A stretch of 30,725 bases of DNA from Seminavis robusta (GCA_903772945.1 CAICTM010000989.1:9771-40495), one strand, 5' to 3'; numbered from the stretch's first letter, positions 19,296 through 29,769 are shown. Translations and numbers: made by a program. The notes: generated by a model not told the origin, from the sequence alone.

Positions 19296-22200
19296 CTAAA
19301 CATCCACACTCTTGGGGTTGGTTTCGTCCACAACATCTACATGGCCACCTTGCGCCTCTTCAACCAGTTCTTGGACAATCTCCTCCCCCCTTGCTTCCCA
19401 CTCTTGCCTGTTCTGCTGTGCGTAGGTCAAGCATTCGTCGCTACTGACTCCAAAGATGCCACAAGTTTCAAGTTTCTTGGCGAGCTATGTTGATGGAAGG
19501 AGGCAAAGTCGTGAGTAAACTGTCAACCAACGACTGCTCGAGATGGACACGTTGAAACTTACAGGGATGATGTAGTTGTCGAAGAAGCCCAGTTCTCCTT
19601 TGTACCAGAATGACGACGGGTCAGCCCCCATTCGCCCTTGCTTGTAAGCGGAATACATCTCCAAGAAGAGCTATCGAGGAAGGGGTGGGACAGCGTGAGT
19701 GGGGAGACGGGAGACCTGGTGGGGACTGCAAGCAAAACTGGTCTGATGCTGATCACTTACGCGGCGGTTCCACTTTCGGTAGATATGCCAGTGTTGCATT
19801 GTATGCGAGACATCGCTTGCCTGCAGAGGAGATGCAGGAAAAGATGATGTGTAAGCGGCATGCTTCCATTATAATAGACGTGACACGCAATTTCCTGCAC
19901 GCACCTGTATGATATGCTCCAGAACGATTGTTGCTCTCAAATGGCTGTTTGAGCCCTCTGCGCTCTCTTCAAAAGCCTTGTTCCAGCGTCCCTTTCTCAA
20001 TCCATTCAGTTCTTTATCAAAGATGTCGGTGGCTGGTGTTGCAAAAAGTTTAGGCAGCGAGAAGGGAAAGCGATAGGCACAAGAGGATGAGGTACAATGG
20101 CCACAAAACTGCAATTGCACAAACCAATAGCAAGAAGAGCACTTTGACGTACCCAATACAATATTCACCACGACTTGACGGAACCGTGCCATCTCTGCCT
20201 TGTCATTGGCAAACAAAAGGGCTCGCAGTTCTGCGAAACGTTCCGACATGAGCAGATTCCAGGCAATGTCACTGTAAACCAAACGATGTTTCAACATTAG
20301 CAACGGAAGGAAGAAAAAGTTCAACTTCCTGACAAACAAACCCAGTACTTACAGCGAGTTCTGTTCCGCAACACTCTTTCCTTGATACTTTTCACCCATT
20401 TTTGGATTTTCTTTGATGGTTTGGGCATTGCCGACCCCAGCGTGGTCGCAGTCATGGATGAGGGAACTGTAGACGATTCCAAAGAGCGTCAATGGGTCGG
20501 ACAAAATTCCATGGGTGTAATCTATGCAGGTGCACACAGCGTGGTGAGATATCAAGCTGTCAAGGAGATTCAATCCAAGGATGAACTGGACAAGCGTACC
20601 GTGGATGTGAGAAGCAACCGCTGCACGAGCATCCTTGCCCTGGAGTGTGGGAAGATCGATTTCCATGGAAGCGATTCTTCCAAGGAACTTTGTGGTAGAC
20701 ATGGTGACGTGACAAGCATGTTCTGCAAGCAAGCGAAAGCAGGGAGGCAACGTCATTAGAAGAAGGGCGAGGGAAGGGCTAAGAAGTCCTCCTCCAGAAG
20801 CTTACCGAAGTTGTGAAACTGTTTTTGGAGGAAACGTGGGATGGAAAGTGTGAGCGCAGTGTACGGGGGCTGCAATCAGCACCACGTTTTCGGGAAACGT
20901 ACCGGGTTGTCCTGGTAGCTTTCTGCGATTGCTGTTACGTGCGCTCTCAGCTGGTCGACGACAACTTCAGGGATATGTACGAATGACAGGTCTTCTTCAG
21001 TCACCGCGTTGTCATCGAAGTCTGGCAACTTGATAGCCTCGACAACCTCGTCCATTGGGATTCCACTGCCCACCGAGGCAGCTGCTGTTGTTGGCGCGGA
21101 CTTATTGGCTTGAGCCTCCTCTTTAAAGCTTCCACCTTGCACCTTGTCTCGGCGGGCGACTATCTGGCGGAGACGTTCCAACAACACTTCTGTCATCCAT
21201 TGGACGAGGCGCTTCTGCTTCTTCGCCTTCATCTCAGAGGCAGACTTTGCCACACGAGAAGAAACCTTTGCAGATGTGGTACCGTCCTCTTGGCGAGTTG
21301 GGTCCACGAAGAAAGTGTTGAGCACTCCCTTGCCTGAAATGGTTGGATGAAATGAGGCAGGCGTGGTTTGTGAGGGCGATGGAATAAAACTCCACATCCT
21401 TCCATCATTGGAAGACTTACCCTTGGCAACGATGGAGTCGTCCCGACTTTCAAGCCAGTGACCCTTGCCGGCTGCAGTGAGCAGATTAGCAGTGGCGTGT
21501 GAGACTTGGATCTTCTCTGGCACCTGTTTGAAGGGTTGGACAAAGATGGACATGATGTCACTAGTTAGCATCTCATGTACATGTAGCAAAGGCCACCACC
21601 GGGTCAACCTAAAACTTACACCCGTTTGCTCCATCCTTGCAGCCGTGTTGACCTAGAGACCAGACCAACCGAGAAGACTTGACATTAGGAACACTCATAC
21701 ACTCTAATCCACTCCATGCTGCAGCTCACTCACCGTGTCTCCAAAGAGTTGGAACCTCGCCTTATCACCCCTCAACACCCCAGCAGTGACAGCCCCCGAA
21801 TGAAGCCCAAATCGCATGGAAAGGTCTCCTAAATCATTTGACAGAATCGAATCAACGCATGTTTGAGCTTCGTTTTTTAAATGTTGTGCCTGCTGGCACC
21901 GTTGTTGAACAGAAGACTTACCAGTATCGGGTCCCAAGGACACTTCAAGGTGTTTCAGGATGACAGCCAGCTTCGACTTGCATTCCCAGGCAAACCGGCT
22001 CATGATTGCTGCATGGTTTGGTTGCTTGTTGGGAAGACCGGCGCAGGCAACATAACAATCCCCGATCTACAAAACGCGAACAAAGGTAATTTGAGCCATG
22101 CTATACAGAGTGCTGGTACAGTGCCAGTGGAATTCCTGATGTGGCACCAGGTTTGTAGACCTCAAATTGATTCTTACCGTTTCCACCTTGAACACCTACA

Positions 22201-24486
22201 TAAATGAAGGGATGGAAAGACACGTATTGAGTGTGAGATATTCCTTGATGCCAATGTAACTGCTTACTCAACCCCCCTGACTCACATTCCTCCTCCTTGC
22301 AACCTCATCGAATTCTCCATAGATGCGCTGCAGGAGCATGAAAACTTGGGAAGGATCTCGGGTTGAGGACCAGGCTGTGAAGCCTGAGATATCGGCGAAC
22401 ATGACGGTGCTGGGCGGTACAGAAAATAGATTTCATCGTAAGTCATAAAGCAGGAAACCAAATTGACGGCAGGAAGCAACGCGTGGCTTACGTGTTTGGG
22501 AAAAGGTCTGTGAAAGGGTAGCGGTGGAATTGGGAGCATCAAAGAGGTGAGAATATATAGTTGGTCACAGAAAGAACACGCCACTATCCAGTTCAGTTGA
22601 CTGATGACTGTGTACCAGAACGTACCAGCAATGGGCTTCATAGAATCGTTGAAGAAAGAATCGCCGCCACCGCCGCCCGAGCTGTTCAAGTAAGACTTGA
22701 CACGCTGATTGGGCGAGAGCAAGTCACCTCGGTTGGGATCTTGGAGGAGCCGGTCACGAACATTTTCCGGAAAGAGACTTCCAATAATGTCGGTAGACTG
22801 TTTTGCTGTGGTGACGACAACCTTTTGCCGCTTTTCGACGAGCCGATCGTACACGACAAAGCTGGTTGCCGTCAAAAGGAAGATGAAGACGATGCAAACC
22901 GTAATGATAATGGGCATGGACGTGATGTACTCATTCATGATCTCTTGCGAGGGGTACACATGAAGCGAGTAGGGGCATCCTCGTTGGTTGAGCTTGACAC
23001 CGGTGGCAGATCCATCGTGAATGGTCAACCCATCTTGCAGATAAGTGGACACGTTCATGTGATCGAACTTGGGGTCGTGGAGGTCACCAAACCCCAGTTT
23101 ATCCACCTCGGCGCCGTTGATGACATAGGTGAAGGAACCATCACATTCATTGGTCAAGACCACGAGAAAGCCACGGTTGGTGTCCGGGAGTAGTCCTTCA
23201 AAGTAGGTTTGCCACGAGAACTGAGCATTCATGACGGCCACCACCTCCCGTTCCCCATTGTCATTTTCATCATCAAAGTCCGCGAAAATGGGATAAGCAG
23301 CCTCGCTGAGGGGGTCTCCATTGTAGTAGACAGGTTTTCCCGCGTGGGTACTGAGAAGCTCTGCGTACCAGGCAGTGAGACCATCTTCGCTGGTGGAGTT
23401 TCCAGGTTCGGATGTCATGAAACCACGTAGCGCGAGTTCTCCGGTAGAGTGTGCGGTATCCACTCCAATCTTTCCTTCTGTAAAGGACCTAACGTTCAAG
23501 TTGATACCATCGCGGACGGTAGTGGGGGCAGATTGCCTGTCAGGTATAGGTGGGAGAAGGGAAAGCAAAGTGAGAAGGTGGAACGACATTGCCGACATTC
23601 GCAGCGGCGTGTGTGTCACGTACCAGACGGGAGCAAAGGGAGCGGACTCATTGGATGGAGGGGCAATGTCCCAATACTCGGTGAACTCGTATATGAAAGG
23701 GATGAAGAGATTGAACTCTTCTTCTTCCTCCTCTGCCGTTGCATTCGCGGTGGTGGTGGTCTCTGTCCCATTGGATTCTTGAAGTGCTCTTCCATCTGCA
23801 CCATCTCCGCTGTTGTGAGTCACGGCTCCTTGGAGAGAGAATCCGTTCTCAATGATGGCTTGCTGATAGGCGAATCCTTCGGCGTACCACTCTCCGTTCT
23901 TGACAGAGTAATCTTCCCATGGCACGCGATTGTCTTCCGTGACCAGTGGCAAGACCGACATGTGAAGGACATTGCTCAGGATCCTGGCAGATGCAGCTCG
24001 TTCATGGAAGGAATCCATGGTGACAAAGGGCCAGGTGTGTTTCTTCTTGTTCGGATCGTTGGTGTTGGTGCTGGGGTCATGACTGGTCTTTTTGCCACTG
24101 GCAGTCAATGCCAAACAGAGAGATCCCACAGCCCCCATCTTTTCAATCATAATGGCTTCAAAGGACGAGGCAATCTTGTAGGCGCCTCCTTGAAAGTGAG
24201 CTTCAAACTCCTGCTCTTCGGCATTGGACGTGACAAAGTAGACCGCCAAGGAGACAGCGACCGTCGCCGAGATCAACATGACGGTCACAAACAGACGCTG
24301 CCAAAAGACTTGGCGAGATTCCTTCTCGGCAATCCGAAAGGACTGAGTGTCGTCATCGCCGCCACGGCTCGATGCAACCTTGGTATTACTGCTGAAGATG
24401 GAGGAAGCGTATTCACCACTCACGCTGCCCTCTTCGTCGAACTCAGCCGTATCTTTGCCGTTGGACTCGGTGAAGGAGGGTGCCAT
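19296..24486 (-). CDS. Receptor-type nucleotide cyclase fused to PDE (18 exons, 1215 aa)
   Basis: Exons (high to low): 24486-23624, 23536-22626, 22507-22492, 22409-22286, 22195-22178, 22066-21922, 21828-21734, 21652-21620, 21523-21421, 21333-20903, 20818-20806, 20722-20600, 20521-20353, 20271-20153, 20032-19905, 19820-19761, 19670-19563, 19484-19296. All introns are GT-AG and the total is 3648 nt in frame. Membrane segments at about 65-87 and 495-517 enclose a CHASE-like extracellular region. The class III cyclase (about 597-770) has metal Asp603 (FADISGFTAW) and Asp647 (ETIGDCY), base-contacting Glu643 and Gln719, and transition-state Asn726/Arg730 (VNTAARM). The class I PDE (about 880-1190) has HNFEHACHV (His915, His919), HDCDH (His981/Asp982) and Asp1057 (ATDIFDKEL). 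Glu643 favours GTP. It would make and hydrolyse cGMP or cAMP under an external cue; cyclase-PDE receptors of this type are reported as pheromone-responsive in Seminavis. The main uncertainty is nucleotide specificity. Confidence 0.94.
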
Positions 24487-25499
24487 GGTCGATCTGTTCC
24501 AAAAAGAAATCAGAAAAAGTCAAGCAAACAGAGAAAGGAAATGCAGACGAGGAAATACCAATCAAAGTGGAGTCAGAGTCCAGAGTCGATCAATTTTTCT
24601 TTGACAAGAATGAGGCAAGCAAACGAAGACGTCTTTTTGCAAACAAAGAAGTCAGCACTGGAGCGTTTTGACTTTGAGGCGAGGAAGTTTTATGAAAGCT
24701 TTTCGTTTGCTTATCACCAACCCGGCTGGTCCAGGTTGCAGCAGATAGGTTGGCCACTGGTGAAATCTTCTGGAGGTCTTCGCGTCTTCGCGGAGGAAAT
24801 TGTGAACGCGTTGGTCGATATCGTTGTGCCACTCTGGGAAGCTTTTGTCAACAGCTGAAAGAACTGACCGGAAGGAGAAGGTGGATTTTCTTCGAGGGAG
24901 AAACTGGCACTGCTGACTGTCATCAAGCTGAGCGTGGTCATTATTAAATAGTTAACATTATTGTTTGGGGTCCTAATACACGCACCGTAAGATCTAGAAT
25001 TAATTAATGAGACTTTTGAATATTAATTAATGGTTGACAGATTCAAGGACTGTTTTAACCATTTTCCCCCTAATTCTGACCACTATGCCATGAGAAGCCA
25101 CCCTGCCCCCACAGATTTAGGTACCTTCCCTGGAATGAAGACCGTGATTAGCTCGGATTTAACGACAAATGGTTCGCATGAGTGCTTCGCATGACTCATT
25201 ACCTCTTCTGTTCACCTAAATGCTTTAACAAAGGTTGTTGAAGGAGAAGTCCATTAAATCAATACTCAGAAAGAAATGGCCATTCACTAAGTCTCCCTGT
25301 TCGCGCAGTGGTGATGTACAATGTAAAGCTTTCTGAAGCTTACACCCCAAACAGTTCAACTTGGAGGAAAACGATTTAACATCACAATCACCGCTAGCCA
25401 TTCCCAGAAACGTTAAATAAATAATGAGCACCGCGTAAACGTGTGTCTCTATTTAATAGCTCTAGCTCATTCCTCATTCTCTGCTGTAGCTAGACTACC

Positions 25500-25546
25500 A
25501 GCTACCGGTACCAGTTAGCTTTCTCTTCAGCTCTGTACCGGTAGCT
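25500..25546. repeat. Perfect 12-bp inverted repeat built on TACCGGTA
   Basis: Arms AGCTACCGGTAC (25500-25511) and GTACCGGTAGCT (25535-25546) are exact reverse complements with a 23-nt spacer. A further palindrome, AGCTCGTGAGCT, follows at 25544-25555. Its function is unknown; it could be a DNA-binding site or a remnant of a foldback element. Confidence 0.8.
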
Positions 25547-25575
25547 CGTGAGCTACTGTACGACTAGCAGCTCGT

Positions 25576-25602
25576 CCTCAAATCTCGCGGTGAGATTTGA
25601 GG
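25576..25602. repeat. Perfect 11-bp hairpin
   Basis: CCTCAAATCTC and GAGATTTGAGG flank a 5-nt loop (GCGGT). No T-run follows. It lies about 1.1 kb upstream of the cyclase-PDE start. Confidence 0.85.
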
Positions 25603-26223
25603 TCTCACGCATTGCCTTCCAGCTTCCAGCCTTCCTCCCTGATCCGCGTGTGGCGTGTAAAAGCTGGCTTTCCGCCACCTCATCATCAACACGCAAAACC
25701 GCAACACCAGGGTAGTCTAGTGTACTGTATGGATACGAACGAAAACCCGGCCTTGCTGGGAGGGCTGTTCGTTTGGCCATCAACATCTCATCTTGATGAC
25801 TGTCACCCGGTCTTGATGGCTCATTAAAATAGGCCTCCACATGGCTATCCTTGCCGAAGTGGAAGCCAATGGGTTCACTTGGAGCTCCAGCCAGCTTACG
25901 CAATGAAAATGGGTACGAGTATGTATGTGTGGTGAGTGGCAACTATTGAATTGAACATTGTTCGCTTTGAACCCCATGACAAGGGAATGGAATGGAATCG
26001 AATCGACCGTCCAACAACTCCGGAATCAATTTTTTCTCTTTGAACAAAGCAACAGTTACATGTAGAACGAAGCGGACCGGAAATATCTACCAGGTACTGG
26101 TACGACTATGCAGGACGATCGAGGAACCTGCATGGACAGGGTATCATGAATGGTTACAGTATCTAGCTTTATTTAATTCTATTCTTGTACTGGTGGTACC
26201 GGCAGCTTGATAACTACCGTACT

Positions 26224-28888
26224 TCATCCACAAGTGCAGTTGCAATGACATGCAACCACGGCGCAGTTGACCACCATACTCTTGAGGCGGCCATCACGCA
26301 ATGAGCAAACTTCATGGGGCACGGAGCCATTGAGCAGGGTCCCTTGAAGGAAAACAGTTTGGAGCGACAAGAGTAACCCAAGCTCCGAAGGGATTGCACC
26401 GCTGACGCTGGTGTTGTGCAACTGTAGAACCTTCATTCTGGAAAAGCAAAAGGAGTCGAGTCCACAATTCGAATGGCTGAGAGGCAAAAAAAAGATCATA
26501 ATCTGATAACAGCTCTTGTATTGATACCGAATAACTTACCGAGTACAGTTTGCAATATCAATGGGTACGGGGCCCGCGATACCAGGGTTGTGGGCCAAGT
26601 TCAGGTCTGACAGAGATGTCAAAAGTCCAATGTCAGTAGCAATCATGCCACTAAACCTGTTGCCTTAAGCATGGAAAGTTCTAAATTGACTGCTGCTGTT
26701 GCTAAAAGCTCCAAAGGGAATGGTCCCAGTGAAAGCATTGTTGCTGAGATCTAGCCTGATGAGGGTTGTTAACCCTTGAAGGCCCTCTGGAAGGCTGCCT
26801 GTGAGTTCCAAATTATTTGACAGTCGTATAGTTTGGAGCTGGGTGAGAGTCCAAATCTCATCTGGTAGCTTTCCTGTGAGGAGGTTGCCCTGCAGATGAA
26901 GCTTCCATAGTGTACTCTTCCAGGCTGGGATTGAGAAGAAATCAGCAGGAATAGATCCACTGAGCTGATTCTCTGCCAATTCCAAGTGTTGTAGGCGACT
27001 GAGGGGGTGTAGTGGGACAAGTGTACCTGTCAGACTGTTCCCATCCAACTTCAGTTTCTCCAAGTGGCTCAGACTGCCAAGAGCAGGTGGAATGGACCCA
27101 GTGAGAAAGCTTCCAATTTCCAAGTGTTGCAAGTTTGTCCACTGGCCTAAGTCTAGAGAGAGGCTGCCAGAGATTCTGGTCTGAAAAAGATTCAGCTCTT
27201 TCATGTTTGGCAGTCCATAGAGCGCGTCAGGAATGGTTCCACTCAAAAGAGTGTTTGTTTCCAAACTGAGATACTCCATCTTGCTGAGCATGCCCAATTC
27301 AGAAGGTATAGTACCGGAGAAATCAGCCAATAACTCCAACCTCTTGAGATTGGTCAGCAAATGGAAGCCACTTGGGATAGTGCCAGAGATGGAAGAGCCT
27401 CAAATGGTGAATTCTTCAACAGATGCAGTTGGCAGGCAATCAAAAACAGAATCTTGAATGGGCCCAGTGAGGCCGTTGCTGGCAAGGCCAATCCTCTTGA
27501 TGCTGGTCAATTGTTTCAACTCTGGCACTAGGAAGTGCTCAATGTGACCATTGATGCCAATATTCCCAAGGTTGATTTCTTCAAGTGCTGGTAACAGAGC
27601 AATCTCAGGTGGCATGGAAGTTGTTCCCGAGCCAGCCATTTGCCCTGGCAGGTGCACATGGAGCCTGGTGAAAACACCATACTGGTTACAAGTGGTATCA
27701 TTCGTGCTCTTGCCTGTGATATTATACTCTCCCTTCATGAAGCTGTAAAGAACGACAGCAAAAATATCCGAGTACCAATCACATTCTGATTTTCCGTAAA
27801 CCAGAAAGTCACTCTTGATGACAGCCAACCATTCATCTCCATGAAAGTTGTAGAAGAGTGTTGCCAGTGCAAACAGTTGTACCTTTCTCCATTCTGCCAT
27901 ATCGTCCACATCAGGGTGTTCCAACAGCCACTGATATGCCCTGTTTTGTGGCGACATCGGCGTTGCAACCGCCATTGATGTGCTGGGCGCAAGGAGATTC
28001 ATGGCCAGCAGAGATGTTGGTGCCATCGTGGGTCCCATGGAAGGGGAAGAGCTTGATGACCCAGACGAGGGTGTCGACGTCCGAAGCACCGGTGTCTTGT
28101 CTTCGTTTTTGTGATGAGCGGATGACGACACTTTAGCCGCCACCACCGCAACGATGGAAACAACGCCAAACATCAATAGCAGAATCAGGTATCCGAGAGT
28201 CTTGTTTCTCTCTAGTTTGCGTCGTTGTAGGCCCAAGTCGAGAGTATCTTCGTCATACGGAACAGCATCTGGGAGATTGACCCTCTCATCATCCTCAGTC
28301 ACTGGTCTTGCCTCGGAAAGACGCTCCGCGGGTGCACTGGTATTTTCGCCCGACACCGAGTCGGTGTCTCCTAGTGATTCTCCCCATGATACAGACTCAT
28401 TCGAGTCTCTCATGGCGGGAAAAGCAGCGAAGGCACCTGGTCTACGGTCTACGTAGCTCACCCTGGCGACTGGTGCAGACGAACGTCGTCTGTGGTATCT
28501 CCTCGGCGGTCTCAATAATACTAGTCAGCGCCGGGTGCCGGCACTGACTATTGTCCGTTTCTTTAGGAACTCCGATGCCAATGTGACCCATACCATTTAA
28601 TTTTGGTTTGGACGAGGAGGTGGTACTGGCAGAAGCAGAAGGCGATTTTCTTACCTCCTCATTGAGACGCGAAACACCCATCTCACTGCTGGCGGCACCT
28701 TGGGACAAAACAACACCTTTCTGAACCAGAATAGGCAACAAGTCATCAGCGTCAACACCGCCGTTGTTCGTTTCAAGAGTCTCAGCATTTCCGCCAACAT
28801 TGGTAGCTGCTGTCCGTGTTTCCGATAACGTGGGCAAGTTATCACTATCGCCATTGCTTCTGCTTTGAGCAACTTCTTCCTTCATCAT
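26224..28888 (-). pseudogene. LRR receptor-like protein, inactivated by three lesions
   Basis: Two exons, 28888-26540 and 26437-26224, with a 102-nt GT-AG intron. The parent protein would have about 851 residues: an acidic N-terminal cytoplasmic region (MMKEEVAQ..., DDLLPILVQKGVVLSQ), one membrane segment (LGYLILLLMFGVVSIVAVVA, about 28195), a Ser/Pro-rich stalk, the AYQWLLEHPDVDD...FHGDEWL...CDWY cap typical of diatom LRR proteins, about 15 plant-type LRRs (LxxNxLxGxIP) and a Cys-rich end (ACHCNCTCG). There is no kinase. Breaks: a 7-bp tandem duplication GGTCTAC (28439-28452) that shifts the frame, TGA at 27400-27402 and TAA at 26665-26667. Frame and intron signals are otherwise intact, so inactivation looks recent. 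If the breaks were assembly errors, this would be a normal surface receptor. It lies upstream of the cyclase-PDE gene in the same orientation. Confidence 0.88.
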
Positions 28889-29011
28889 ATATTACTCACT
28901 TGTGATCTTGTGATTCCGGTAGTACGGATCAGACCCTGATGAATTGGATTTCAGATTTTCATCAAAGGCAGGACCTTCCAGCGGCACGCTCATGTGGAGT
29001 GGGGTGAATTT

Positions 29012-29055
29012 GGTGCCATTTTGCTGGTGCAGTGCTCCTTTGGGAGAATGGCACC
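29012..29055. repeat. Hairpin element, copy 1 (MITE-like)
   Basis: GGTGCCATT and AATGGCACC form the outer stem, and CTCC/GGAG an inner stem. Flanking words (GTGAATTTGGTGCC on the left, CAGTTGAAG on the right) match, in inverted orientation, the hairpin at 29678-29769. Confidence 0.6.
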
Positions 29056-29592
29056 TTCCACGTCAGTTGAAGTTGTTAAGTCCTTATGAGAACCTAATGC
29101 TCTTAAAATATTTAACGAGTAGCCACAATTTGACCAGTGAGAGACTCAAAGACTTAATGTCAAAGTACCACTTGTGTCAATTGTGTGAGACCCAATAAAG
29201 CCAGCTCGTACAATAGAGCAAATTTCCTAAATATGTAAAAATGAGGAAAGTAAAAATTTAAAACCCTCAGTATTAAGACTCTCTCACTTGTTGGCTCAGT
29301 ACAGGTGCACATGCTGCTGCTGAACTATTGCGCTACTGTAGCTATCAATGGCTGAGTTACAAGTAGCTTTTATCTACTAATCATTAATTCCACTGACACC
29401 TAATTGCATTGCTTCAGAGCTTTATGAAAAGTGAAAACGAGGTGGGGGTGCAGTGATTCAAAAGCTGCGAAAGCTTAAAAAGGTAGGTGTAACTCATTGT
29501 AAACACCTCTGTGGTTGCTTTGTTGTCTCTGTAGAGTTGTTTACAGCACAAAGCTAGTTGAAATGACGACCACGTTGTCATCCTCCAATGTT

Positions 29593-29689
29593 CTACGCCA
29601 GTTACGTCAGTTGCACGCCAGTTACGTCAGTTACCCTACGCTAGTTACGCTAGTTACGTCAGTCACTCTAGTTACGCTAGTTGAAGTGC
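29593..29689. repeat. Degenerate tandem repeat carrying ACGTCA sites
   Basis: Two 20-bp units beginning ACGCCAGTTACGTCAGTT (29595 and 29615) are followed by 9-10-bp units of the AGTTACGCT type. The array holds three ACGTCA words (29604, 29624, 29656), the core of CRE-type bZIP sites; a fourth lies at 29060 in hairpin copy 1. Confidence 0.75.
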
Positions 29690-29769
29690 CCCTAATTTTG
29701 GTGCAGTGCGGTGCAAGGGCGGTGCAGGAGAACTGCACCGGCACCAAATTATGGCACCAAATTCAACTG
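29678..29769. repeat. Hairpin element, copy 2 (MITE-like)
   Basis: Imperfect foldback. Outer arms AGTTGAA / TTCAACT, next arms AATTTTGGTGC / GCACCAAATT, and inner arms GGTGCAG / CTGCACC around GAGAA. The direct repeat GGCACCAAATT occurs at 29740 and 29753. It overlaps the end of the tandem array. Confidence 0.65.

Larger units (their letters stand above)
24487..26223. other. Intergenic, promoter side of cyclase-PDE gene
   Basis: Upstream region of the cyclase-PDE gene and 3' flank of the LRR pseudogene. It holds ATTAATTAAT repeats at about 24996-25031, two TTCGCATGA words ending in the bZIP-type site TGACTCAT (25172-25199), perfect inverted repeats at 25500-25546 and 25576-25602, and a GGAAT/AATCG microsatellite near 25985. 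A minus-strand open frame at 25553-25942 (129 codons, no ATG start) has moderately protein-like composition (for example VEAYFNEPSRPGDSHQDEM). It could be a gene relic but has no recognised domain. Confidence 0.5.

Noticed and set aside
20353..20722. Treating this stretch as one uninterrupted PDE exon
   Set aside because: An in-frame 78-nt segment (20522-20599) has GTACGC/ATAG borders and interrupts the conserved HD-Y-T-H-G-I-L-S-D-P run; removing it gives the normal PDE spacing, so it is an intron.
23449..24858. 469-codon open frame on the plus strand, antisense to the cyclase-PDE gene
   Set aside because: It lies opposite the first two exons, has no recognisable domain, and its frame mirrors the coding strand. 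The sense strand has a complete, motif-rich gene, so this is a shadow frame.
25553..25942. 129-codon minus-strand frame as a gene
   Set aside because: No ATG at the start, an upstream TAG and a perfect hairpin within it. Mentioned as a possible relic only.
27400..27402. In-frame TGA in the LRR gene as a selenocysteine or readthrough codon
   Set aside because: It lies in a structural LRR, no SECIS-like element was seen, and the same gene has a TAA and a frameshifting duplication. Pseudogene decay is simpler.
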